Positions 19,083 through 26,877 of a stretch of DNA of 64,000 bases are shown one piece after another. The translations under genes and the position numbers were made by a program. The DNA comes from Cryobacterium zongtaii. GTDB lineage: Bacteria > Actinomycetota > Actinomycetes > Actinomycetales > Microbacteriaceae. The notes below the pieces were generated by a model that saw only the letters and a list, made by a program, of their open reading frames with translations, was not told the origin of the DNA and did not search any database. The stretch lies in contig NZ_PPXD01000024.1 in the NCBI RefSeq assembly GCF_002909375.1, positions 34,890 to 98,889 of the forward strand, given 5' to 3'. Position 1 is the stretch's first letter; each line of letters starts with the position of its first letter.

Positions 19083-19811
19083 TTACGCGCCTGACCAGGG
19101 TGTGTAGCCACCAAGTCCATTGAGGGCGGCTGGAGCAATAGGCATGCTGCCGTCATCGGCTACAACGATCTTCCAGTCCCCCGCTGACCACACGAGTTTG
19201 ATTGGCAAGCTCACCATCTGGCCGTCGTTGTAGTTCAGCGCTAGGTCAACTGTTGCGGCCTTCTCGTCAAAGGAGTTGATAGCAAACCCGGCGACCTGGG
19301 CGCGATCGCTGGACGCGCCGCTGTCGGCGCCCTCAGTCATCGCGATCAGTGCGTCACGTCCCGGGCCAGGTGCAACGAGAGCGCTCATCTTGTCGTACAT
19401 GGTGGCATCGGTGCCGAGGGCGACGTAGTTGGCAGCCGCAAAGAGCGCACCCTCTGCTGTGTGTGCGTAGCAGCTACGGAAACCGGACGAGTCGGTCACG
19501 CCCGGCCCAGAACCTTCCGGGTCCGAGGGCGCCGCTACCGTTCCAACGAGAGTCCAAGTGGTATCGGGTGCGTCGGTGAGCGACGCAGTTGTTTCGTAAC
19601 CCTCCAAGCCACACGAGCTTGGATCGCTGTCAACGGGAACCGCCGTCGTCGACGGGAGGGGGGAGGCTGTCGGTGCTGTCTCGTCTTTGCCTCCAAGGAG
19701 GTTGCTGACGAGAACGATCACCGCGAGAAGCGCGATGACTGCGACGATCACCATAGAAAGGACAAATCGTCGGCTGCGAAATGGGTTCTGCTGTTCTGAC
19801 TGGTCGGACAT
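19083..19811 (-). CDS. VirB8/TcpC-like membrane-anchored protein
   Basis: 242 residues: a short basic cytoplasmic N terminus, one membrane helix near 15-37, a Pro/Thr-rich linker, and a C-terminal domain of about 170 residues that could be an NTF2-like fold. It ends with the LVWSAGDWKIVVADDG pattern seen in conjugation accessory proteins. Size, topology and operon position between TrbL and the pilin-like gene fit a VirB8-like scaffold outside the membrane. Sequence alone does not prove the fold. Confidence 0.65.
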   Translation of the reverse strand: MSDQSEQQNPFRSRRFVLSMVIVAVIALLAVIVLVSNLLGGKDETAPTASPLPSTTAVPVDSDPSSCGLEGYETTASLTDAPDTTWTLVGTVAAPSDPEGSGPGVTDSSGFRSCYAHTAEGALFAAANYVALGTDATMYDKMSALVAPGPGRDALIAMTEGADSGASSDRAQVAGFAINSFDEKAATVDLALNYNDGQMVSLPIKLVWSAGDWKIVVADDGSMPIAPAALNGLGGYTPWSGA

Positions 19812-19858
19812 AAGTCCCCCCTCTTATTGCTGTGTCGGTTGGGTGGTGCCGGCTGCTG

Positions 19859-20149
19859 TCAGCTGACGAAGAAGCCGACGAGTGAGGCGGCGGCAGAGAT
19901 GACGATCACACCGGCCATCGCCGTTCCGAGCGACCCGAGGGCTGCTCCACCCTCACCGCGGCGGCTCTCGATGGCGAGCTTCGCGCCGATGATCATGACG
20001 CCGATGATGGCCACGCCCAGGGCGATCCACTTGACCCAGCCCATGACCTCCTCAAACTTTTCAGCTCCGGGGGGCGTGCCATCTCCCGGCTCGGGAATGG
20101 CGGCGACGACGTTGGTCAGCGTTTCAACTGCCATGTGCAGAACAGACAA
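19859..20149 (-). CDS. TrbC/VirB2-like small two-helix conjugation protein
   Basis: 96 residues with two hydrophobic helices (about 38-58 and 72-94) separated by a short charged loop (ESRRGEGGA). The same loop pattern occurs in the first part of the TrbL protein (NHRRGEGSA), suggesting a shared fold or fusion history. Size and topology match the pilin-like proteins of Gram-positive T4SS. It is the second gene of the operon. Confidence 0.72.
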   Translation of the reverse strand: MSVLHMAVETLTNVVAAIPEPGDGTPPGAEKFEEVMGWVKWIALGVAIIGVMIIGAKLAIESRRGEGGAALGSLGTAMAGVIVISAAASLVGFFVS

Positions 20150-20164
20150 GGTGAGTCCTTTCGG

Positions 20165-20764
20165 TTAGGTGGTTGGTGCGATCAGGGCGGTGACCGAAGC
20201 GGCCAACACACGGACTTCTTTAGGTGCGGAGTCGAGGTCGAAGGGCTCTCCGAGCCGCCAGTCCTCAACCCAGGGGACTTGCCAAACTTGCGGGACCCCG
20301 CCCGAGACGACCTGTGCCAGGTCGCGGAGGGGCTTGGGAAGCTTGCCGCGTGAGTCAGCGACGATGACGAGGCCCAGCAGACGGACCATCGGGAGCGAGC
20401 CAGACGCCCACTCTGTTGCGGCACGTTGTGCAGCAGCCAGCCCGTTCGCGTTGGACCGGGCGACCAGGATCACGTTGGACAGTGATCCGTCGTTTGCTGT
20501 TGGCCAGGCATGCCCGGCCGAGCGCGAGCCGGCGACAGTGGCCGCCAGAGTGCTTTCGCCCGCGCCCCCGTGAACGCCGAGCCACCAGAGAGTCGCGGGG
20601 CGGTTCACGTCGCGGCGTGGCAGGCGGTCGGCCATGTCTGGTGCAGGCACACCAGGCTGCGGCGTCTGGGGTCGCGGAAGCTCACGGGACTCTTCAACTA
20701 CCGGGATGAGGGTGTCTTCGGGCTCGATTGGTTCTGTGAGCCAGGGGTGCTGGGTATCCGACAC
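20165..20764 (-). CDS. DUF6668 protein, first gene of the T4SS operon
   Basis: 199 residues. It has a proline-rich N terminus and a P-loop-like WLGVHGGAGESTLA near residue 65 in which the usual Lys is replaced by Glu (GAGES instead of GKGKS/T). That substitution is characteristic of the DUF6668 family found beside actinobacterial conjugation genes. The remainder resembles a degenerate MinD/ParA-like fold and nucleotide hydrolysis is doubtful. It starts the minus-strand operon and is divergent from the HTH gene at 20943. Confidence 0.75.
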   Translation of the reverse strand: MSDTQHPWLTEPIEPEDTLIPVVEESRELPRPQTPQPGVPAPDMADRLPRRDVNRPATLWWLGVHGGAGESTLAATVAGSRSAGHAWPTANDGSLSNVILVARSNANGLAAAQRAATEWASGSLPMVRLLGLVIVADSRGKLPKPLRDLAQVVSGGVPQVWQVPWVEDWRLGEPFDLDSAPKEVRVLAASVTALIAPTT

Positions 20765-20942
20765 GGGTTCTCCTTCGCTATCGCGGGTTCAAGTATGACG
20801 AATTCCTGTGACGTTCCCACGCGATAATTAGTCTCACGTACCCGGCCCCCTCTTTGAACGGAAGCGAACCCTATGTCCCCTATAGTAGCTTGTGAATATC
20901 GATACAGTTTCATACGTGTTGTTAAAGATCTAGACTGCCGAT
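20765..20942. promoter_or_regulatory. Divergent intergenic region driving both halves of the transfer locus
   Basis: About 180 bases between the minus-strand T4SS operon and the plus-strand HTH/ATPase operon. It is richer in A+T than its surroundings (around 20870-20935) and contains a TATCGATA palindrome near 20898. Any promoters for both operons should lie here, and the HTH protein encoded at the edge is the obvious candidate regulator. I could not assign -35 and -10 boxes with confidence. Confidence 0.5.
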
Positions 20943-21185
20943 ATGAATCAGCATCGAGTTTTTGACGTGACCGCACTTGACGACATGTTTGCGGACCTGC
21001 CAAAGACGCTCTCCCCAGAACAAGCGGCCGAATTGTTCGGCGTGACCGTCATCACGATCCGAAACCTCATCACCAAACACAGCGACGACCCCCTGCCGGC
21101 CATCAAGATCGGCAAGGTTTGGGTCATCCTTCGCGATGACTTCAAAGCATGGCTGCTCCGCCGTAGCAACAACATCACCGACTAA
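20943..21185 (+). CDS. Small HTH_17/excisionase-like DNA-binding protein
   Basis: 80 residues. The segment KTLSPEQAAELFGVTVITIRNLI near residue 20 and the following IKIGKVWVILRDDFKAWLL pattern match the MerR-like helix-turn-helix of excisionase/HTH_17 proteins. Such proteins act as small regulators or as excision factors; no integrase is nearby, so regulation of the divergent transfer operons is more likely. The MinD/ParA-like gene follows 21 bases later. Confidence 0.78.
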   Translation: MNQHRVFDVTALDDMFADLPKTLSPEQAAELFGVTVITIRNLITKHSDDPLPAIKIGKVWVILRDDFKAWLLRRSNNITD

Positions 21186-21206
21186 CCAAAAATCGAAAGG
21201 CCGACT

Positions 21207-22556
21207 ATGGCTCAGCACGATTCAGCCCAACCCACCATCTACGCGACTGTGCGGGCCGATTTGACTGGTGTCCTCGACGTCGACGGTGTGAAGCACAACG
21301 TCACCGGGACGGACGATGCGGACGTGCGCACCCAGATCTTCTCTCAGGTGACGGGCCGCGCCCGCATGGCTGGACGTCCCGTGCTGTTGGTCACCGATGA
21401 CGCGCTGGGCCAGGGTCGGCTGAATGTTCACCCTGACGGCAAGGTGGAGGCCGTGGGCGATTTCGTCTACAACGAAAAGAACGACACCACGCCCTCACGG
21501 ATCGTCACGGCGCCACCCGCCGGGCCGAGCCACGTTGCGGATACGCCGGCAGCCGCACCCTCCGCGCTCATCAGCCCGCCGCCTGCCACGACCAGGGCAG
21601 CGATCAAAGGCGCAGCCGAGCCCGTCGTCACTAGTGAGCTCCGCGCTGCCCGCGCCTCCTTCCTCGTTCAGGAAACCCCGCAAGAGCCCGCGTCGAGAGG
21701 CTGGCGCGGCATGCTCAGCCGGGCCGGAATCCAGGTCGCCCCATCCGCTGAGGAAATGGCAGAACGTGCCGACGTGCACGCGGTCAGCCAGCACTGGGCA
21801 GGCCCGCGAACTATCTCCATCGTCAACGGCAAAGGCGGCGCCAACAAGACGCCCTCGACCGCTATCCTCGCGGCCGTATTCGCCCGCTACGGCGGATCCG
21901 GGGTACTCGCATGGGATAACAACGAGACGCGCGGCACCCTCGGCTGGCGCACGGAACAAGGCGGCCACGACGCCACCGTGCAGGACTTACTGCCCCAGAC
22001 CAACCGCCTACTCTCGCCCGGCGCGCAATCGTCGGATCTGGCGCACTACGTGCACCACCAGACCGGCGACAAGTACGACGTGCTTCGCTCCAACCCCATC
22101 GTCTTATCAGCCGAACAGAAGATCACCCGCGCAGAGTTCGACTCACTCCACCAGGTCGCCAGCAAATACTTCCGTCTCGTATTCGTTGACTCCGGCAACG
22201 ACGAGAGCGCCGAACGCTGGCAGCAGATGATCGAGCGGACCAACCAGCTCGTCATCGCCACCACCGCCCTCGACGAATCCGCCGAGGCCGGCGCACTCCT
22301 GCTCGAAGCACTCGCGCAGCGCGACGAGCGTTCCGCACAGCTCGCAGCCAACGCCGTCGTCATCGTCTCTCAGTCCGAAAAAACAGGCAGCGGCGCCCAA
22401 GCGATCGCGGACAGCTTCGCCGTTCTCGCCCGCCGCGCTGTCACCATCCCGTATGACGACGCACTGCACGGCGGAAAGCTCCGCTACGACGCACTGGCTC
22501 CCGCCACGAAGCGTGCATGGCTCGCAGCTGCAGCAGCCGTCGCAGAGGGCCTGTGA
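21207..22556 (+). CDS. MinD/ParA-like ATPase with long N-terminal extension
   Basis: 449 residues; GAAAGG precedes ATG 21207. Residues 1-190 are a linker-rich extension. The MinD/ParA-type domain starts near 205 with a deviant Walker A, NGKGGANKTPST, where the usual KGGVGKTT has Ala-Asn and Thr-Pro changes; the signature first Lys is kept. VFVDSGNDES near 330 occupies the Walker B/switch region. Similar ATPases accompany actinobacterial T4SS loci and may position the transfer machinery. The canonical plasmid ParA is the other gene at 33282. It overlaps the next gene by GTGA. Confidence 0.75.
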   Translation: MAQHDSAQPTIYATVRADLTGVLDVDGVKHNVTGTDDADVRTQIFSQVTGRARMAGRPVLLVTDDALGQGRLNVHPDGKVEAVGDFVYNEKNDTTPSRIVTAPPAGPSHVADTPAAAPSALISPPPATTRAAIKGAAEPVVTSELRAARASFLVQETPQEPASRGWRGMLSRAGIQVAPSAEEMAERADVHAVSQHWAGPRTISIVNGKGGANKTPSTAILAAVFARYGGSGVLAWDNNETRGTLGWRTEQGGHDATVQDLLPQTNRLLSPGAQSSDLAHYVHHQTGDKYDVLRSNPIVLSAEQKITRAEFDSLHQVASKYFRLVFVDSGNDESAERWQQMIERTNQLVIATTALDESAEAGALLLEALAQRDERSAQLAANAVVIVSQSEKTGSGAQAIADSFAVLARRAVTIPYDDALHGGKLRYDALAPATKRAWLAAAAAVAEGL

Positions 22557-23047
22557 GGGCTGTAACGGCCATTCTGGCCGTCACGGTAACCGTCGCAGGA
22601 CTCTCTGCCTGCTCAACGCAGGCCGACGTCACACCGGCCTCCACCTCGAGCGCGGCACCAACAGAGTCGGCACCAGTTGACGACCTACACGACGGAATCG
22701 AGATTGCCACGGCGGCGCCGGCTGACGAGACGAGCATTGCTGCCGCGGTGACCGTCGCAGAGAAACTAATGACTGCGTTCGCTCGCCCAGGCGTCGATGA
22801 AACGACGTGGATCAATGGCCTGTATCCATACCTCACCCAGGAAGCAGGCGCGGCATACGCCGGTACCAACCCCGCCAAGGTGCCCGTGACCGAAGTCACA
22901 GGCGTAGGATCCGTCGTTGACGGAGCCACCGAATACGCGCTGCTCGTGAGCGTCCCGACGAACATCGGGCCCTACGTCGTTTCACTCACCCGCCAGGCCC
23001 CGACCGACGCGTGGCTGGCCGACCGACTCACACCCCCAGCCAGGTAG
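22553..23047 (+). CDS. Conjugation-associated lipoprotein
   Basis: 164 residues from GTG 22553, which overlaps the ATPase stop as GTGA. The N terminus is a lipoprotein signal (VRAVTAILAV ... TVAGLSAC), with Cys near residue 20 as the lipid site. A Thr/Ser-rich linker and a domain of about 110 residues follow with no recognised family. It should be anchored outside the membrane, next to the hydrolase encoded downstream. Role inferred from position only. Confidence 0.65.
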   Translation: MRAVTAILAVTVTVAGLSACSTQADVTPASTSSAAPTESAPVDDLHDGIEIATAAPADETSIAAAVTVAEKLMTAFARPGVDETTWINGLYPYLTQEAGAAYAGTNPAKVPVTEVTGVGSVVDGATEYALLVSVPTNIGPYVVSLTRQAPTDAWLADRLTPPAR

Positions 23048-23053
23048 ATAACC

Positions 23054-24184
23054 GTGGGGGAAAAGAACGGCTCTGGGGGCGCAATCGTCTTGTTGCTAGT
23101 ACCTGTCCTAGTAATCGGCGGGCTTTTCGGGATCTTGCTGCTCATCATGGGCGGTGGCAGCAGTGCCGCGGCCGCGTGCGGCGGCGGCACGGCCTCAACT
23201 GTCGACGTCTCCAAAATCCCTGCGGGACCGATAGCTGGCTACAACCACGACCAGCTTGTGGTCGCCGCGGGGATTATGAACGCGGCCCAGCAGCTCGGCC
23301 TAAACGCGCGGGCGCAGCAGCTCGGCGTCATGACGGCTATGGGTGAATCCAGCCTCCAATCGCTCACCTACGGTGACAACGCGATTAATCCAGACGGCTC
23401 AATTGCCGATTCAATCGGTCCTTTCCAGCAGCAAAGTAGCTGGGGAACCACCGAAGAGCGTCTCGACCCGTTCACATCCGCCACCAAGTTCTACGAGCGA
23501 CTCCCTGCCGTCGAGAACTGGGAAACGATGGAACCGACGCTCGCGGCACATGCCGTCCAGGAAAACGCGGATCCCTACTTCTACACAACGTACTGGGACG
23601 GAGCTGGACAGATCACCGCCGCGCTCAACGGTGACACCACCGCTGCCCTAATCGGCGGCGGACTCGACCCCACACTGACTCTGGCCGTGGGCAACTGCGC
23701 CAACGGCCCCATCGGCTTTCCGCTGACCAAACCGTTCAACATGAGCGACAACTTCGGCCCCCGGCCGGGTCGCGTGGAAGGTGCCAGCACCTACCACCCC
23801 GCCGACGACCTAGTCGGCGCGTGCGGAACCCCTGTCTACGCAATCGCACCTGGCACAGTAACGGTCTCGGACCGGCTCACCCTTTCGGTCAAGAGCCCGG
23901 AGGGCTACACCGTGTCCTACCTCCACAGTCACGTCAGCGATCGAACCGTTGCAGAAGGCGATCCGGTCACCATGGGCCAGCAAATTACCGCCATCGGAAA
24001 CGAATCGCCCAGCACCGGATGCCACCTCGATATCCGAGTCAACACCCTTGGAACCACCAACACTGACGTTGCAGCACTGGCAAATGACCCGTTCGCCCCG
24101 AACTGGGTCGACCCCGAAAAGTTCTACACCCTCTTCGGTCAGACCCTATGCGACGACACCTGTGCAAGAAGCTACGACGAATGA
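23054..24184 (+). CDS. Membrane-anchored M23 peptidase with lysozyme-like domain (conjugation cell-wall hydrolase)
   Basis: 376 residues from GTG 23054. There is one membrane helix at about 10-32. A lysozyme-like region spans roughly 65-190 (MTAMGESSLQS supplies the likely catalytic Glu, followed by SIGPFQQQSSWGT). The M23 domain spans roughly 215-360. Its zinc ligands are visible as YHPADD (HxxxD), SYLHSH and CHLDIR. Two-domain wall hydrolases of this kind (VirB1-like) open the peptidoglycan for the conjugation channel. It lies 6 bases downstream of the lipoprotein gene. Confidence 0.85.
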   Translation: MGEKNGSGGAIVLLLVPVLVIGGLFGILLLIMGGGSSAAAACGGGTASTVDVSKIPAGPIAGYNHDQLVVAAGIMNAAQQLGLNARAQQLGVMTAMGESSLQSLTYGDNAINPDGSIADSIGPFQQQSSWGTTEERLDPFTSATKFYERLPAVENWETMEPTLAAHAVQENADPYFYTTYWDGAGQITAALNGDTTAALIGGGLDPTLTLAVGNCANGPIGFPLTKPFNMSDNFGPRPGRVEGASTYHPADDLVGACGTPVYAIAPGTVTVSDRLTLSVKSPEGYTVSYLHSHVSDRTVAEGDPVTMGQQITAIGNESPSTGCHLDIRVNTLGTTNTDVAALANDPFAPNWVDPEKFYTLFGQTLCDDTCARSYDE

Positions 24185-24274
24185 GCACCAAAAGCAGCGC
24201 ATGACCAAACTTAGATCCCGACACACCGCGCCGAATATGGACACGTCTATACATGCAGCATTAACCTTCTCGGT

Positions 24275-24502
24275 ATGACCCATCCACGCCTTCCGCGTAA
24301 CACGCGCACGAAGCCCGTGCGGCTCGGCTACGCGATTGAAAAAGCCGACAAGCTTGAACTCGAGCGAATCGCGGCCAAAGGCGGCGTTTCAGCGGCTGTC
24401 TTTGTCGAGCTAATGATCCGGAACCTCCCGCTCACAGCCGAGGGCCTGCCCGAGTGGATGCCAACTTCGAGCAACGAGGAGTTGCCTATTAGCCCCGATT
24501 AA
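24275..24502 (+). CDS. Small RHH-like protein
   Basis: 75 residues. RTKPVRLGYAIEKADKLELERIAAKGGVSAAVFVELMI resembles a ribbon-helix-helix layout: a short basic beta strand, a helix, a turn and a second helix. Such proteins repress their own operon or help MobC-like functions. A strong terminator follows directly. The family is inferred from pattern, not a recognised name. Confidence 0.55.
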   Translation: MTHPRLPRNTRTKPVRLGYAIEKADKLELERIAAKGGVSAAVFVELMIRNLPLTAEGLPEWMPTSSNEELPISPD

Positions 24503-24507
24503 CGCAT

Positions 24508-24535
24508 AAGGCCCGTCGTTTTCACGACGGGCCTT
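24508..24535 (+). terminator. Rho-independent-type hairpin after the RHH gene
   Basis: A perfect 12-base-pair hairpin, AAGGCCCGTCGT with a four-base loop, ends the plus-strand transfer operon. Only TT closes the 3' arm, so the U tract is short. Being palindromic it could also work on the minus strand. Confidence 0.75.
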
Positions 24536-24619
24536 GAAGCATTGGCGCTCAAACCCTCTTCTGCTTGCCGGCTACGAGGTTCGAGCTATTTCCACCAAAG
24601 ATCCGGTTGAACCGGGCCT

Positions 24620-26632
24620 TTGAAGTACCACCATCCGGAGGAAGGTGATGACCTGATAGTACCTGATAACGCTGTTTTCGACCGCAAAAACACGCAAAAT
24701 ACTTTCGGCGTGTCCTCTAAAGAGTGGACGGCCTGGGATTTGACGCGACGAATCAGCCCCCGCGAGCAGGTGCGCGTGATGAAGCGAGATGCCTACGGCC
24801 GTCTCGATGAGAACAGTTACCCGAGCGTGCACCGCGTCGGGCCGCACTCCCCCACGACGCCGTGGGCGATGAACCTGGCTGACGAGCGCGGGTTCTTCCG
24901 CGTCCTCTGCTTCGACTTTGACGGCAAGATCAAGGGCGAGGTCGACGTCGACCTCATGGAACAGGCTCACGACGAGTGCGACGCTCTCTCCCGCGTCCTT
25001 GACAGCCTGTCGATCGCTCATGTTGTCTGCCAGTCCTCCGGCACCGGCGGCCGGCACATCTGGATAACCCTCCGCGACGGCGCGGCTGCTGAGCGCATGA
25101 TTGCCCTCTCCGGCGCCGCGCACGCCAATTTCGGCACCCTCGACCATGGCATGCTCAACAACCCGCGTACCGGCGCCGCGCGTCCGCCTCTGTCGCCGCA
25201 CCGCGACGGCAGCAGTTCCACTGTGCTCTGGGGCGATCTCGACGCCCTCACGGACCCCGCGACGACGCTTGACGACCTCGACGCCCTCACCGTGGCTCTC
25301 GACAAGCGCAAGCCGGCGCTACGCGCGGCCGACAGCGCGCCGGCCGGTCCAGTGAATGAGCATCACAGGGCGCACCGCGCCCTCAGCCGTGCGGGCACCG
25401 CTCACATGGCCACGGTCGGCGGCGGCAGCAACCCCAGTTGGACCGGGTTTGCGTGTCTGCTCTCCGCGGCCAACGCCGGATGGACGTTTGGCGACGTCGA
25501 GCACGCAGCGAAGAGTGCGCCGGGCATGGAGCACTACCGCACTAAGAACAACGGCCGAGGCAGCCGACACAGCCGCAGCAAGGGCGAGGCCCGCGCTCGG
25601 CTGGAACGTCAGTGGGCCAAGGCCCTGCAGTTCGCGGCTGTGCAACGTCCGCTGCCGGCTTCCCGTGAGCCCGCCGACCTGACGGAGCTGAACGCCCTCG
25701 TCACCGACGTAGACGTGCTCCTGAGCCGTCTGGCGGCTTCTCCCGGCCGTTGGGGTCGCACCGAGAAGGCAATCTCGCAGCGCACGATTCTGCTCTCCCT
25801 GGCCTACCTCACCTTGCAGACCGGGAAACGGGTCGTTGCGGCCTCCACCCGCGACCTGGCGCTCATGGGAGGGCTCGGCCGCACCACGGCCGCAGACGCG
25901 CTTACAGCGCTCGCTCGGGACGGGTTCATCGAACGAGTGACGCCCAGTGATGACGGCAACGCCGCCGAATGGCGCCTACTCCGGGAGTTTTCCACAACCC
26001 CCGGTACAGTCCGGCCACAACCACTCAATAACCCCCGCCCCCCTTCCGAACTCTTTAACCTCAGAGCCTCGTTGGTCACTGCGCTTGAGAACCAACTCAC
26101 TGACCAGCGACACGACTTGTTCACCCGTGCTGGACTTGGACACCTCGCGGGGAAGGTCTACGCACTCTTACGTCAGATTCCCGCACTGACCGTTGAAACA
26201 GCTGCACGCCTACTAGGGGTCTCGACCAGGCACACCGCCACCATCCTCAGCCGGCTACGTCGTCACAAGCTCATCGTCAAACACCCCGAGGGCTGGGCCA
26301 GGTCCAAGAGGGATCTTCGGGACCATGCAGCTGTCAGCGAGGGAGTATCCGGCACCTTGGCTGATCGAGCTGAACGGTATCGAGCCGAACGTGAAGTGTG
26401 GGCGTGGTGGCACGCTGAAATCGACCGGATGACTACAGCGCCGAGAGCCCGTACGCGTCGACTCCATGTCACCAGCCGCACTCTTGAATTTACCGACGGC
26501 CGACCAGGTGAGCGTAGCTGGCCGCTCTACCCCCGTGACAGTGAAGGCCGGGGCGATCACCGTATGGCTCGCTATTGGGCCGTCAACGGAATGTTGGCCC
26601 CTGGGTCGCTCTGGTGGTCGAGCGCAGCCTAA
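24620..26632 (+). CDS. Primase-like plasmid replication initiator
   Basis: Up to 670 residues. The N-terminal domain looks like an archaeo-eukaryotic primase: VLCFDFDGK (paired Asp) near residue 95, SSGTGGRHIWI near 140, and LDHGMLNNPRTG near 175 followed by PLSPHRDG. The C-terminal half has two winged-helix-like regions (TTAADALTALARDGFI near 430 and STRHTATILSRLRRHKLI near 540). Start choice is odd: GGAGGAAGG (24638-24645) sits ideally for an in-frame CTG at 24653, while TTG 24620 has no good site. A 50-base stretch near 26000 is repeated outside the gene at 28590. Confidence 0.75.
   Translation: MKYHHPEEGDDLIVPDNAVFDRKNTQNTFGVSSKEWTAWDLTRRISPREQVRVMKRDAYGRLDENSYPSVHRVGPHSPTTPWAMNLADERGFFRVLCFDFDGKIKGEVDVDLMEQAHDECDALSRVLDSLSIAHVVCQSSGTGGRHIWITLRDGAAAERMIALSGAAHANFGTLDHGMLNNPRTGAARPPLSPHRDGSSSTVLWGDLDALTDPATTLDDLDALTVALDKRKPALRAADSAPAGPVNEHHRAHRALSRAGTAHMATVGGGSNPSWTGFACLLSAANAGWTFGDVEHAAKSAPGMEHYRTKNNGRGSRHSRSKGEARARLERQWAKALQFAAVQRPLPASREPADLTELNALVTDVDVLLSRLAASPGRWGRTEKAISQRTILLSLAYLTLQTGKRVVAASTRDLALMGGLGRTTAADALTALARDGFIERVTPSDDGNAAEWRLLREFSTTPGTVRPQPLNNPRPPSELFNLRASLVTALENQLTDQRHDLFTRAGLGHLAGKVYALLRQIPALTVETAARLLGVSTRHTATILSRLRRHKLIVKHPEGWARSKRDLRDHAAVSEGVSGTLADRAERYRAEREVWAWWHAEIDRMTTAPRARTRRLHVTSRTLEFTDGRPGERSWPLYPRDSEGRGDHRMARYWAVNGMLAPGSLWWSSAA
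25993..26045 (+). repeat. C-rich repeat, copy 1 (inside rep)
   Basis: About 50 bases, GTACAGTCCGGCCACAA followed by a run rich in C, are nearly repeated at 28581-28633. The complementary strand contains GGGGGGCGGGGG and could form G-quadruplex-type structures. The copy here is translated as TTPGTVRPQPLNNPRPP. Confidence 0.7.
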
Positions 26633-26699
26633 TCGGCAGACAAAACCACCTCCGGTGAGCCCTTTGGGCCTGGGACCGCTACGCGGCCGCTTTTTTCCC

Positions 26700-26877
26700 T
26701 TTTTTTCGTCTGTCTGGCCGGTCATCGTAGTTCGCTTGCGTGCCTTCGTTCCGGGCTTTCGCGGCATATCCTCGCTGCGCTTGCGGTATTCCACGTCCCT
26801 GCACTTCGGCACTCCCGCTCTCAATCGATTTCTCTTGCCAGACAGGCAAAAAAATCAGTTGATGGAGAGAGAACCCA
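26700..26877 (+). ncRNA. Structured leader element, copy A (upstream of ParB-like gene)
   Basis: The two ends pair: 26710-26718 (CTGTCTGGC) with 26837-26845 (GCCAGACAG). The helix extends through a G-U and a G-C pair, one mismatch, then T7 (26700-26706) with A7 (26848-26854). Conserved blocks inside are CGTAGTTCGCT, GTGCC and CGGCACTCCCGCTCTCAATC; GTGCC can pair with GGCAC. The element ends 23 bases before ATG 26878, with GGAGAGAG between. Two relatives at 30138 and 32303 keep the stem with different bases. Whether it works as RNA or single-stranded DNA is open. Confidence 0.65.

Noticed and set aside
20943..21185. Excisionase of an integrative element
   Set aside because: The HTH type would allow it, but no tyrosine or large serine integrase, tRNA gene or att duplication was seen, so regulation is likelier.
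12489..24502. Prophage or type VI secretion reading of the membrane and hydrolase genes
   Set aside because: VirB4, VirD4, SCO6880, MobC and relaxase together identify a conjugation system; no capsid, tail or Tss genes occur.
26700..26860. Intrinsic terminator at TTGCC-AGACA-GGCAA plus A7
   Set aside because: On the plus strand the hairpin is followed by A not T, and in all three copies the arms pair better with sequence 110-130 bases upstream. A minus-strand terminator is possible, but no minus-strand gene ends there.
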